This document shows positions 37,531 through 48,600 of a stretch of DNA of 64,000 bases, piece by piece. The notes beneath the pieces are model-generated. The model had not been told where the DNA came from, did not search any database, and saw nothing but the letters and a program-made list of their open reading frames with translations. The stretch lies in contig JAQQWL010000001.1 of NCBI GenBank assembly GCA_038363925.1, positions 2,842,024 through 2,906,023 of the forward strand. Reading direction: 5' to 3'. The stretch comes from Apiospora phragmitis. Lineage: Eukaryota; Ascomycota; Sordariomycetes; Amphisphaeriales; Apiosporaceae. Within the stretch, counting starts at the first letter, position 1, and every line of letters begins with the position of its first letter. The translations under genes and the position numbers were made by a program.

Positions 37531-38245
37531 TCACGCCACCAGCGTCTTCTCCAAGACACGGTACTCGGTCGGCCCGCGAGCAGCGCCGCGATCTTGGGAT
37601 ACTCGTCGTGAAACACGCCCAGCCGCACGACCTGATAGCCCAACCTCTCGTACCAGGCCTGCAGCCGGGCCTTGAACGCGTGGTGGAAGCCCGAGGGAAC
37701 GAGCAGTTCCAGGCGCGAGATGGACAGTCCAGCGTCTCCCGGACGTGCCCCTCGGCGAACCGGACCAGCGCCGAGCCCATGCCGCCGCCGTGGTGCGAGG
37801 GCGTGATCGCCATCATGCCCAGCTCGCCCACGTCGCTCGAGACGCGCCGGATGCGGATGCAGCCTATGGCCTTGCGCTGATTTTGCTGCTGCTGCTGCGA
37901 AGAAGTGGATTGATGCTCCGGAGAAGAAAGAAGGTACACCACGGCCAGCTCTCCAGCCTGGATAATACTCCGCACCTCTTGCTCGTCTGTGCGCTGGACG
38001 CCCTCGAGGAAGATGTCGCTCTCGGTGTCAAAGTAGACTTGATTCACAATGCCGGTCAGGGCGGCGACCAGGGCATCATCGTCGGCGTCTGCAGCGATCT
38101 CAATGGTGATGTTGCGGGTTTGCTGCTGCCCTGCGGCGGGGGGCGGCGGTTTGGTGGCCTCAGGCACCGGAGTAACTGTCGAGGCCGGAACTACGGTATC
38201 GGCGGCCAGCTGGGGGACGGTGGAGGGCGGCTGTGGTTGATCCAT
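37531..38245 (-). CDS. GNAT-family N-acetyltransferase
   Basis: This acetyl-CoA-dependent acetyltransferase has an unknown acceptor. The start is MDQPQPPSTVPQ (ATG at 38243-38245). A Pro-rich, presumably disordered N-terminus of about 45 residues precedes the fold. GNAT motif A is GMMAITPSHHGGGMGSALV (about residues 145-165), whose glycine loop binds the pyrophosphate of acetyl-CoA. A glutamine run (QQQQQNQ) sits in a loop just before. One base appears to be lost near 37720, after VRETLDCPS, and another near 37575. The intervening frame carries SRLELLVPSGFHHAFKARL, WYERLGYQVVRLGVF and a short tail ending at the TGA at 37531-37533. Such a tail fits small fungal GNAT proteins of about 235 residues. 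Confidence 0.75.
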
Positions 38246-38932
38246 TTTGCCAACTAGTTTCGCGGAAGCGGAGCAGAGAGCGTGCTTTGAGAAGAGAAGT
38301 GTTTAACCAAATGATCTTGTGGCAAGCAAGCACTCGACTGAATAGAAGCCCTCAGGTTCGCCGTGTGTCACCATCTTCCTAAATCGGCGCGCTAAAACAA
38401 CCGTTGCCTAGAACGAACGCTGCGGTGGGGATCGTCTTTCCCATCCCATCCCCTCGCATTGTTGTCACAAAACCCAGAGACATTGCCATGCTCTCATCAG
38501 ATGCAGTAAGCCACCACCACGCGCGGGAATTACATATGGAGCAGAAGGAAGTGAGACATTGTTCCGAATCACGTGGCGGAATTGAGACAGTCGTGACGTG
38601 ATTGCTGGCAGTATGCAACCTGCTTCTTGATTGAAAATGATTAAAGTAGTGCGTCCAATTAAGGAGGACATGGCGCCAACTAGCAAATATCGACAAGAGA
38701 AGCTGACGGTGTAGATGACGGGTATATAGATTGCAAACCGTTCCGCTGTGACGACTTGGGGCCAATTCCCGGTTTTCGTTTATATCCTGCCCGCGCTCCG
38801 CCCTTGCTGGGGTATCATCAAAGTGAAAAGTATTAACAATGCGCATCGCGTATGCCTCGCGTCTAAAAAAGCCGACCCAATCCAGAAGAAAAATGATTTT
38901 TGTTTTGAGGGTATTTTCGAAGGTAACACATT
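38246..38932. other. Intergenic, no gene seen
   Basis: This 690-base gap lies between two leftward genes and should be the promoter of the acetyltransferase and the 3' flank of the surface-protein gene. Nothing else is seen. Confidence 0.45.
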
Positions 38933-39637
38933 TTACAGAGCGACCACGGCACCCAGGAAACCGGCCGCCGCAAGCACGATGCCGATAACTCCCGCAATGT
39001 GACGGTGCGCGTCGCTCGACTCGGGCTTGTCTGAAGGCGCGGACGCCGCGTTGAACGCATTGTCCGAGTCGCCCTTGCTGCCACCAGCAGCGGCGGACGG
39101 CTTGCTGGGCGCCGCCGCGGTCGCAGTCGGCAATGTCGGCAATGTCGGCAATGTCGGCAATGTCGGCGGTAGGGTGGCGATGGACGAGGACGTGGTGCTG
39201 GTGCTGGTGGTCTTGCAGAAGGGCACGTCGGAGGCCATGTCCATCAGGGCCGGGCACTTGCTGAGGGCGCCCAGGATCTCGGAGCTGTGGGACTTGTACC
39301 AGCCCTCGACCTCGCTCGTGTAAGACGCGTACTGCTCCGAGAGGGTGCCGTTGAACGTCGGGGTCTCACACGGGTCGGTGGGCAGGGGAACGCTGGCGAG
39401 GGCGGGCGGCGGCGTCGGCACCAGCTGGTAGACGGGCATGACATCGTTGAGGGCCTTGGTGCACTTCGCGTCGAGCGCCTCGCGGTGGGCGACGGGGCTG
39501 GGCTTCTCGGTGGGTTTCTCGACGGCTGGCTTAACGTCGGACTGTTCGTCGGACTGTTCGCCGGCGGGCCTCTGGAACCGAGAGTCGGCCACCGCGAGGG
39601 CGACAAAGCAGGCAGTAAGAACAGACGGGGCGTGCAT
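38933..39637 (-). CDS. Secreted, probably GPI-anchored cell-surface protein
   Basis: The 234-residue protein begins with a signal peptide (MHAPSVLTACFVALAVADS, ATG at 39635-39637). It ends in a hydrophobic tail, IAGVIGIVLAAAGFLGAVVAL, preceded by small residues, as in GPI-anchored proteins. The mature part has four cysteines (DAKCTK, DPCETP, SKCPAL and PFCKTT). It then has a Thr/Ser/Ala-rich stalk with four LPT units (TLPTLPTLPTLPT), likely O-glycosylated. The four LPT units come from a 9-bp tandem repeat at about 39131-39170. Its role is unknown; the form suits a cell-wall or infection-stage surface protein. The reading frame is intact. Confidence 0.8.
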   Translation of the reverse strand: MHAPSVLTACFVALAVADSRFQRPAGEQSDEQSDVKPAVEKPTEKPSPVAHREALDAKCTKALNDVMPVYQLVPTPPPALASVPLPTDPCETPTFNGTLSEQYASYTSEVEGWYKSHSSEILGALSKCPALMDMASDVPFCKTTSTSTTSSSIATLPPTLPTLPTLPTLPTATAAAPSKPSAAAGGSKGDSDNAFNAASAPSDKPESSDAHRHIAGVIGIVLAAAGFLGAVVAL

Positions 39638-41458
39638 GTTGGCGGATTGGACTGAGAGAAAGAAAGACAGGGTCGCGTGAATAGGGTGAAACGAATGTAG
39701 GTGTCCTTAGGGTGTAAAGAATACGATGCTATTTCCAGAGCTCTTCAAGAAGGAACGAGGTATATTAGAAAGAGAGACGGTTGATGAAACGGAAAAAAGG
39801 GATGCGCAGGGCCAGCGCGAAGCCGAGGCCATTATGGGGCTTTATCAAATACATCGTCTGTCTGTCCACTTGCAGAGCAGATCTGGGATGAAGCCGGGCC
39901 AAGATGGAGCAGGGCTAAGAGGTTAGAGCTCAGCCCCCTGGCCGTCATGCAAGGTACCAGAAATCCAATGCCGGCAGCACACGGCTCTTTTCTTTCCACC
40001 GGCCACCGCTAACCAACCAAGGAACATGCTTAATTTGGGATGAACGCTGCGCCATTTCAACAGGACTGAAGCTATACACCCGGAAAAGGCCAAAGCGGCC
40101 ATCGGTATTCCAGTAGTTTTCAACACATCCAGTCGACTGACTGATCGGGTGCTACCATCACTGGTCGACGGCGGTGACAGGCAGTTGGGCCTGAACCCGC
40201 AGCCTGCCTGGCGCTTAGACCAAGTACCGAAGCACCGCCCCCAGATTAGCAAAGGAGCGTCAGGTCCTTCTGGATTCCCGCTTTTGGACAAGGATCAAAC
40301 ACCGTCAAGCGTTTCATCCTAACTGGGAGCCCAGCCTTTGTTTGGCGGAACGGTCACCACGCAGACTCCAGAGGAGAGGGAGTCTACCTTCCCCCACCAC
40401 GCATGCAACACCAGGAATGACAGTCTTCACAGGAACGGGAGCTCGGCAAGGCTCGAGAATGTATTCGCTTAAGTCAAACCCATCCAACTTTCTCCCTTCT
40501 TGCTATGCCCTGCTGAAGTCGCTCATCGAATATTTGACTGGCCTGTCAGTGATTTCCAAATTCGCAGTTGGCGATCGGCAAGCAACAAGAACCTTTCATC
40601 TGATGGACAAATCCAGCATCTGTTAAAGCGAAACGCTAGCGGTGATGTGAGCCAGGATTAAAGATGGGCCATCGAGATTAATCTTCAAGCACCATTTCTC
40701 CCTCTCGGCCAACCATCCGCCTGCAACTGCGGCATCAGAAGAAGACCGTTCAGTGTGTAGATGTTATTGATATTATCGCCTGCGATCGCGGTTTCTTTGA
40801 ATACAACCTTGTCATGGACATTCCATCGCAGGACAGGCACTGCTTACCCCGCGTTGCATGGTGCGCCGCATGTCCCTCCATTGTTACCCTCGTCGGTGTT
40901 CGCCCACGTCTGACCGACATGATGCCCGAGGGCCGAACCTATTGTTCGGTGGCGGTGACTGACGCCTTTGAACGGCGGCTTGATTAATGCAGATCACTTT
41001 TTTTTATGCGCGCCTCTGTTTTTCTGTACTGTATCTGAGCATGACCCTTGATACTGGACTTGTGCCATCTCGCCTGGGCCTTCATCTCTTCGTGGTCCGC
41101 AGATTTGAGAGTGTCCACTGGCCGACGCTGTTGGGAAGCCGGACTATGCGGTCAACACCACATCTCCGGGTTTTGCCAGCAACAGAGGCCGGTGGAAATG
41201 ATTTGGCAGCGTTGTTGCTGCGTGTGACGTAATTGACGTATAGCTCGGGTTGTCTCATCGCCCGAGGTCGACGATTCCAGGCTAGTCAGCCATCAGGAGC
41301 TGAACTGCCACGCCAATCAGCCATGGAGATGTCATTGTGCTAAATAGCCCTCATGATGATGGTGTACTTCGTCTTCTCCATGCCTCGTTATCTATATATT
41401 TGCGTGAATCCCATGAGTGTCCGGCTATGTTAGGTCAGGGCTGTTTCTGAGAACCATC
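39638..41458. other. Divergent intergenic region of 1.8 kb, no gene seen
   Basis: This is the shared upstream region of the surface protein (leftward) and the FAD monooxygenase (rightward). A TATA-like TATATAT lies near 41393-41400, about 60 bases before the monooxygenase ATG. No coding sequence is recognised. Confidence 0.45.
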
Positions 41459-42782
41459 ATGTCGCAACCCAAGGTTCTCGTCGTCGGCGCCTCCATCGCA
41501 GGCCCCATGACCGCTTACTGGCTTGCCAAAGCCGGGGCTCGAGTCACCGTCATCGAAAGGTTCCCACAATTGCGGACCAACGGCCAGAACGTCGACATAC
41601 GCACCGTCGGCGTCACGGTGATGCGGAGGATCCCCGGCATGGAGGAAGCGGTGCGGGCCAAGGTCCTTCCCATGAAGGGGATCGGCTTTGTCGACACCAA
41701 AGGTCGGCGCTACGGCACCATTACTGCCACGGGCAACCCTGATCAGCAGTCCCTGGTCTCCGAATACGAGATACTACGGGGTGACCTCTCCAAAATTTTG
41801 GTTGACTTGACCAAGAACAACAAAGACATCAGCTATGTCTTTGGTGAGCAAGTTGCCTCGATGAGATGGCAGCAGCCGCAGCTCCCTCAAAGCTCCCAGG
41901 ACGGCTTGGACAAGGAACAGATCACGGTTGAGTTCATGAACGGCCACCCCACCACTACTTTCGATCTTGTCGTGGCCTGCGACGGTGCCACGTCTCGAAC
42001 CCGGGCGATGGGCCTGGGCTGTGGCGCGCGAGACTATGTCCAGCCCGCCAACGCCTGGGCTGCCTACTACTCCACACCGCCGGGACACGATCTTCTCAAG
42101 GGAGCCAGTGGTGGCATCGGTCATGGATACAATGCCGTCGGCGGACGCATGGTGGGCATCGACGCCCCTGACCCAGCCACTGGGTCCAACCGCCTGACCT
42201 TCTTGAAATTCCACCCGCGCAGCGGCGACCAAGACCGACAGGCTACGCAGACGTTTCGGGACGCCGCCCAGAAAGGAGACGAAGCCCTCCGAGGTTTTGT
42301 CGCGCAACAGTTGACAGGCGCGGGCTGGATATGCGACGACGCTGCCGGCCTGATCGCGGACGCGGATGACTTCTACGCCTCCGAGTTCGTGCAGATGAAA
42401 CTGCCGGAGCTTCTACAAGGGCCGATTCGTCCTCGTCGGCGATGCAGGCTATGCTCCGGGCCCCACCGGTACGGGGACGAGCCTGGCCATGGCGGGGGCG
42501 TACGTGCTGGCCGGCGAGATCCATCGACACCGTGGCGACTTGGGGGCCGGACTCCGGGGGTATGATGACCGGATGCGGCCTATCGTAACAAAACTGCAGA
42601 AGATCCCGCCACTCGTCCACAACTTCATCGCCCCGCAGACGGTTTGGGGCATCTGGCTGCGGAACAACATTTTTGCTTTTATTTGCTGGACGGGGTTCAT
42701 TGACTTTGCCCAGAAGTATCTCAGTGCCGCCTTTGCCGAGACCGACAAGACCGGACTGCCCGACTATTTTGAGGATATATAG
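41459..42782 (+). CDS. FAD-dependent aromatic-type monooxygenase
   Basis: This is a single-component flavoprotein hydroxylase of the PHBH/salicylate-hydroxylase fold, common in secondary metabolism; the substrate is unknown. The start MSQPKVLVVGAS (41459) places the dinucleotide-binding loop at the very N-terminus (VVGASIAGPMTAYWLAKAG), as the family requires. An in-frame upstream ATG at 41417 would add 14 unlikely residues. The DG motif is VVACDGATSRTR (about residue 175). The GD motif, VLVGDAGYAPGPTGTG, lies near 42435-42480 and contacts the FAD ribityl chain. A one-base shift near 42418 separates the two. The C-terminal helical part ends LPDYFEDI. Its stop is 170 bases from the end of the hydrolase gene, which runs toward it. 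Confidence 0.88.
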
Positions 42783-42950
42783 CTACAGAGGCTTGGCTTG
42801 TTTTGATACCCCAGAGCGTGCTTTTACTTTGAAAATTCACATCATCTTCCCACTTGTACCACACATAACTAGGCCAGGAAGTGCCACATGACATGTTGGG
42901 TATCAAAGAGAACCCTCGTGAACTTTAGGTCGCGTATTCAACAGACACCT

Positions 42951-44027
42951 TCACTCTAGAACCATAGAATCGCCGCTATCAATCTGCACAAGGTTGGGCC
43001 GCCTCTTGACCACTGCCTCACCCTTCTCCCCAGCTAATCTCTCCTCTTCTGCAAGCCCCCAGTCCAAGGTCCTCCGTACGTCCCTAACCCGTAGCATGAC
43101 CAGTCCCGAATAACTAAACACCGCATCCGCCGTCCGGACCCAATACTTCGGGCCTTCCAAGGCCCTCTCGACCGCCAGCCCGCCCATGACCCCGTGCACA
43201 GTCTGCCGACCCCACAGGGAACTCTCCTTGAGGGGATGCAGCATGGCCAAGACATGTACCGTTTTAGTGACGTCACGTAGAAATGCCTGCAACGCCGGCG
43301 GGTCCATCCGCATGCCGTGTGGTGACACCCAGAGCGCCTCGTGGGCCGGCTGTACTGGCTCAGCAGCCTCCCCGCGAAAACCTCGCGACCATACGAGCGC
43401 AGTGGCGAAGTTGAGCTCGCCTTTCCCCCTCAGGCGGAACGGGGTCAGCCATGTGGGCAATGGGCCGTTCGGATGCAGGGCTTGCCAGTCCGACCCATCG
43501 TTGCCCATGTCCTTCATGGGGACGACAGTCTGGAAGTAGTCCCACCCCTTCATGGTGGCAGCAGCCTCCGGCGCGGCAATGACGGGGATGCGGCGGTCGA
43601 ACTGGCGCAGCGACGGCTCGTGCAGGTGGTCTGTGTAGTGGAGGCTGATGAGGATAGCATCCACCATCAGCTCCTGAGGATCGTCGGCGTGATCGACCAA
43701 GTCTGCCCTGGCCGCTTTGCTCTCGATCCCCCGCGCGATCTGCTAAATGTCGCCGCCGTTCTGGATGGTCGACGGTGTCGTCTGAGCGACCGAGGCCACC
43801 CAGCTGGCGATGGTGACGGCCACGCCCGACGTCGCGAACCACGGGTCCCAGACAATGTGGTAGTACGCCTTTCGGGGGTTCGGTCTTGTGGCGCCTTCAC
43901 CGGACGGGACCGGGAAGGACATGAGCCAGCTGTTGTCGCCGTTCAGCGACGTCAGGATCGGGCGAAGCTCGGATGGCTCCGACTTTTCCAGGTGAGCGCC
44001 GAGAAGCGCCGAGCGATTGGTAGCCAT
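42951..44027 (-). CDS. Metallo-beta-lactamase-fold hydrolase, interrupted by one in-frame stop
   Basis: The 358-codon frame begins MATNRSALLGAHLEKSEPS (ATG at 44025-44027) and ends DSGDSMVLE. The metal-binding signature is LISLHYTDHLHEPSLRQF (HxxDHxH, near 43630), followed by IPVIAAPEAAATMKGW. Family members with this layout hydrolyse esters, lactones or thioesters; the substrate here is unknown. A TAG codon near 43742 lies between TIQNGGDI and QIARGIESKAARADL in the same frame. A Gln codon CAG changed to TAG would be a RIP-type C-to-T change, but a sequencing error or an unseen intron is also possible. It faces the FAD monooxygenase tail to tail. Confidence 0.75.
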
Positions 44028-45615
44028 CTTGACACTAGCACTCTGAGCCTCTGGCAGAGAAAGTGTACCGAAATTGTTGAGGGGAGTTCAAGGGCAGCAA
44101 AAGAAGTACTGAGATGGTAGCGCAAATGGGAGGTATGGCGTACGTGCCCAAGCAAGGGGTGTCATATGATTCCTTGAGCTGTGCACCGCCTGAGAACGCG
44201 TATACGAACACTGCATTTGAGTTATGTGTAACCATGGACCACAAGATACATGCAAACAACCACAGCGGAAAGTTTCCCAGCTGCGTACCGTAGCAGAGGA
44301 TGCGCTACTCTAGCGCACAGTAAGCACGCCAACACCCAAGCCCCCTTGTGTCATGCTCCCATGCTCTCAACGGTCGCGATCGCGCGGTAATGTAGAGGCA
44401 GATCTGGCTGTCTCGCTTTGAGCGTGTTGAGGCATTACCAAGAGGCTGATGCGCTGGATTGCCTACTGTTCATGTGACAGCTCCTATTCACGCCGCGACG
44501 TGCTTAGTCTTGGCAACACCGAAGCTACAAAGTCGCGGATAATGTCTTCCTCGCTCGCGCATCCTGGTTGACCGACAGGAAAGGCCAACAGCGCTGTATG
44601 GCGCATGCCATTCCACGTCCTCTTGACAGAGTATAAGAAAAGGCGTTAAGGCCACCGGTGCTTCCAACGGCTGTGTCTGGGCGCGAACACTCATCAAGCT
44701 CTTAGCCGACTTGGTCCCATTGCTCCTGAAGGGCATGGCTCCACCGACCCATTGACGATGAAGGCCGGTGTCGATGTTCTGCGTGTCCAAGACGTGGCCG
44801 AAGTGGCCATGGGGAACGACACGATTAGCAATGAAGGGCGTGTTCTCCGTAATTCATTCCCACCACGCAAGCTTCGCCAGAGTTCACCCGGCGCTGTACA
44901 CAGCTATTAATCTCTGCTCATCTTGCTGATGTTATTATGGTTGAACAAGTCTCTGGCAAGCTCGCGCGGGTCACTGTAGGTGTTGGAATGAACTGCTTTG
45001 GAGCTTGAGTCTAGAACGTAGCGCAGCACCAGCCCTGGCAGCTGCTTGTAATGTGTTGACCATCCCTCCGATCATGGGCTATTCACTTTCGTAGAATTTG
45101 CATCGAAGATGGCTGGTATAGAGGGATACATGGCAACAGGGGCTCCTGGGGAAAAGGCCCATCAGTCCCTATGCCAAAGCCGCCAGCAGGTATGTCACAA
45201 GAAATCCTTACCGAAGGCATCTTTGGCCCAGAAGTCCAGGACCTGGATCAGCTTCAACTTGCCAGGCCAATATTTGTGTAAGCATGTGCAACCTATCACC
45301 GTGTATGGATTAAGGAATGACATATGGATTCTGGCACTCAAGGCTCCGACACTGTTGGTCAACTCGGAGTTCAGGTATCTGGTGCCTGTCGGAGGGTTCC
45401 ATGTTGGCCAACAGCAGCTGAATCCGGCCAACGCTACCTCAATAACCCCCACTGGATTTTCTCGCTGCGGGGTGCGGGGCGCGGGGTGCAGGGTACAGTC
45501 CCCTGGAACAGCCCCTCCAGTTTTTAGCACATGTAGCAGTCAACTCAGCGAGTCAGCTCAGAGCTCCAGAGCATCCCCAGGTTTTGCCCTGCGATACGTA
45601 TTCTGCTTCTCCCAT
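44028..45615. other. Intergenic between the hydrolase and the hybrid synthetase, no gene seen
   Basis: This 1.6-kb region lies upstream of the hydrolase and downstream of the hybrid NRPS-PKS. A short GC-rich patch near 45469-45490 repeats GCGGGGTGC-like units. Open frames here and on the opposite strand of the synthetase's end have no family resemblance. Confidence 0.45.
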
Positions 45616-48600
45616 TCAACTCTCAGACTGCGCATCCATGCACTTCATATATATCGCAACAAACTGCTCGTTCATCGCCGGCGCCGCACAGTCACTGCCA
45701 CCGAGAACATGCTCGCCGACAGGCAAGCCCTTGAACATGCCAGCCGCCGTATCGTCGTTGTAGCTGTCCAAGACCGCCGCGATCCGGGCCAGCCGACCTT
45801 TCGGGAACCTCGCCGCATGGTCCAACGCCCGTCGCTTCCAATCCCCGAAACCTACCAACTCTCGCCTGCCACCACGGGTGCCATTGAACAATGCGAAGAA
45901 GTCGTTGCAGCTTGGTGCACCCGCGTTCAGAAAGTCATAGTCCCGACCCCTTCGAGCCTCCTCGAGCGTCACCACGTCTACCATGGTCTTGCTCAGGTAG
46001 TCGACCGGTAGCACGGCCGAAAGGTTCGCCTCCAACCGAGGGAAAGCACCCAGCTCCAGGCTGCCACTAATCAGGTTGTGCAGGAAATCCCCGCCGTCGC
46101 GTCGAAAGTGGCCCGACATGGTCGATGCAGTAACATACGGTAGCCGATACACCGTCGCTTTGGCACCCCGCCAGCGAGCCGCCGCCACGAGGCGCTCCGC
46201 CACGAACTTGGATGTCCCATAGCCGTACTCATGCTCTCCTCGCGCAGGCCCAGTCCCATGTGTAGAGGCAGCGTCGAGATGGTGGACACAAGATGCACCG
46301 ACTTGGCACGCCCCCGCGACGCTAGACGCAGAACCTCATGGGCGCTGACGATATTGGGGCCAACATACTCCTTCAACGGCCGCATCCAGTCTACCAAGGC
46401 GCCCGAGTGACAGATGGCACCAACCCGATCTGTCAGCTCCTCGAACGATTCCTCGCTCAAGCCAAACAAGCGTTGACCCAGATCACCGACCACAGGATGC
46501 ATCATCGACGCAAAACTCGATTTCCAGAGCCCATATCCTTCCAGCGTACTCACCACGCGCCGCCTTGCCACGTCCATACCATTGGCCCGTACAAGGCAAT
46601 ATGTCGTGATCCCGCGCCGCAACAGGTCACCCAGGATGAAGGCACCGACGAAGCCTGTGGCCCCGGTCACAAACACGGCATCTGGGCATCTGCCAAGTGT
46701 CTCGGCATCTCGAGTCACATTGTCAAACGTGAAGGTGCTGTCCAGACAACCTTTCTCAATAGCCTCAACGTCCAATTCGAGAATGTCCGACACGCTTGTG
46801 GCAGTCGTGTCGCTGCACGCCAAAATTTCAGATGATGGTGACGTGTTCATGTCCTGCAGCTGAGATAGCAGGAATCGTGCGAGTGCTGTCAGGTTCGGAT
46901 AGAGGAAGGCGATGTTGACAGAAAGGGTAAGTCCCGTCACCCCTGCTAGATGATTGCGTATTTGCACGGCCGTCAGCGAGTCAATGCCAATGTCTCTGAG
47001 AGGAATGTTGGCATCTCAGGTCTAGGGGTCGCGTAAAACCCAATGCCTTGGCCACTACCTCCCGGACCTTGTCAAGCATCATGTCCTTGCTTTGCCCCGG
47101 CCCAGCTTCCCCCAATGACTTCCGCAAATCCATGGCTCGGGGGGCTTGGGGACCCCGTCGCGTATCTGGCAGAAGTAGTCGAAGCAAGGCGGGGACGCCT
47201 CCCTCTTCATCATAGAAGTCTTGAAGCCGCCTCAAGTCAAGAGCGGCTGCTACTGTTAGGGCACGCCCCTCGCTGACCGCGTCTTGAAGTGATTGCAACC
47301 CATTCCCGGGAGCTAGCGGATCAAGACCGATGAGGGCCAGGTGGGAACGTGTGGTGTTGCTGAGCCGGGAAGCCATGCCGTCGCCTGCCCAGGTGCCATA
47401 TGCCACGGACGAGGCTGGCAAGTGCTGTGCGCGGCGCAGGTGGGCCAAGGCGTCGAGAAATGTATTAGCTGCGGCGTAGTTGGCGACGCCCGACATGCCC
47501 ATGACCCCGGAGATAGAAGAGAACATGACGAACATGTCTAGATCCAAATCACGAGTATACTGGTGCAGAAGCCATGCACCGTGCACTTTTGGCAGAAATG
47601 TTGTGGCACATTGTGCCGGCGTCAACGTAGACAGCACACCCGAGTCGGAGACGCCAGCTGCGTGGATGACACCTCCCAGCGGCCGTTCCTTTCCAAAGAG
47701 CGCCATCATCTTCTTCACACTGCCAGCCTCTGCTACATCCCCAGCAATCACAGTGGCCTTGGTGCCTATTCTGGAAAGCTCATCAACAAAGGTTTGGGCG
47801 CCTGGTGTCTCGCTTCCCTTGCGCGAGCACAGTACCAGATCGCGGATCGAATGTTCTCTGGCCAGCCATTTCGCCACGCGGGCTCCAAGGCCACCAAGAC
47901 CACCCGTTATCAGTACTGCCCCATCATGTCGTAGCAGTGGCTTCGCTGAATTCTTTGGGCTATGGCCAATACGCTGCATCCTAGGGACCAGCGTCTTTCC
48001 GGGACTCACGACACATTCAGGCTCTTCCTGGAGTGCCAGTGTGTACGTCAAAGATGCTGCCGTATTGGCGCCTAGCTCTTCTCCCAAATCAATCAACCGC
48101 AATCGTAGTTCCGGATGCTCACTTCTGGCTGTGCGCATCAGACCCCAGAGCGGTGCCGCCCCGAGCTGGAGGACCTGGTCCCTTGACTCGATTCCAGTGC
48201 CTACTGCACCATGCGTGATCCACACCAGAGAGGGAGTGAACTGCATCTCGGCCGCCTCCTGCAGCTGCTTCAATGCCTTTGCGATGAGATCTTGCGCTTG
48301 AGGTAGGAGGGCGGTATCCGAGTCCCACAGGCAAACCAACCCGTCCAGCATTGTGGCATCCTTGATGTGTTCGATTATGGCCATGCCCAAGCCGGCACAC
48401 GACAGCATAGATTCTACCCGCCTTGTCCAATTTGTGTGTCCAGCCGGCAGCAAGAGCCCCCACGTTCCATGGAGGTCATGGAGACGGTGATTGGTTTCCA
48501 TCTCCACTGCATGCCAAACTATCTCGAACTGATGGCCCTCTGGCAGAGGCCGCCGATCAAGGACAGTTTTCTCCTGTGGGTGAGACTTTTCTACAACACG

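Noticed and set aside
45109..46011. 300-codon plus-strand frame near the end of the hybrid synthetase
   Set aside because: Its second half is antisense to the reductase domain and its first half has no family signature or codon bias.
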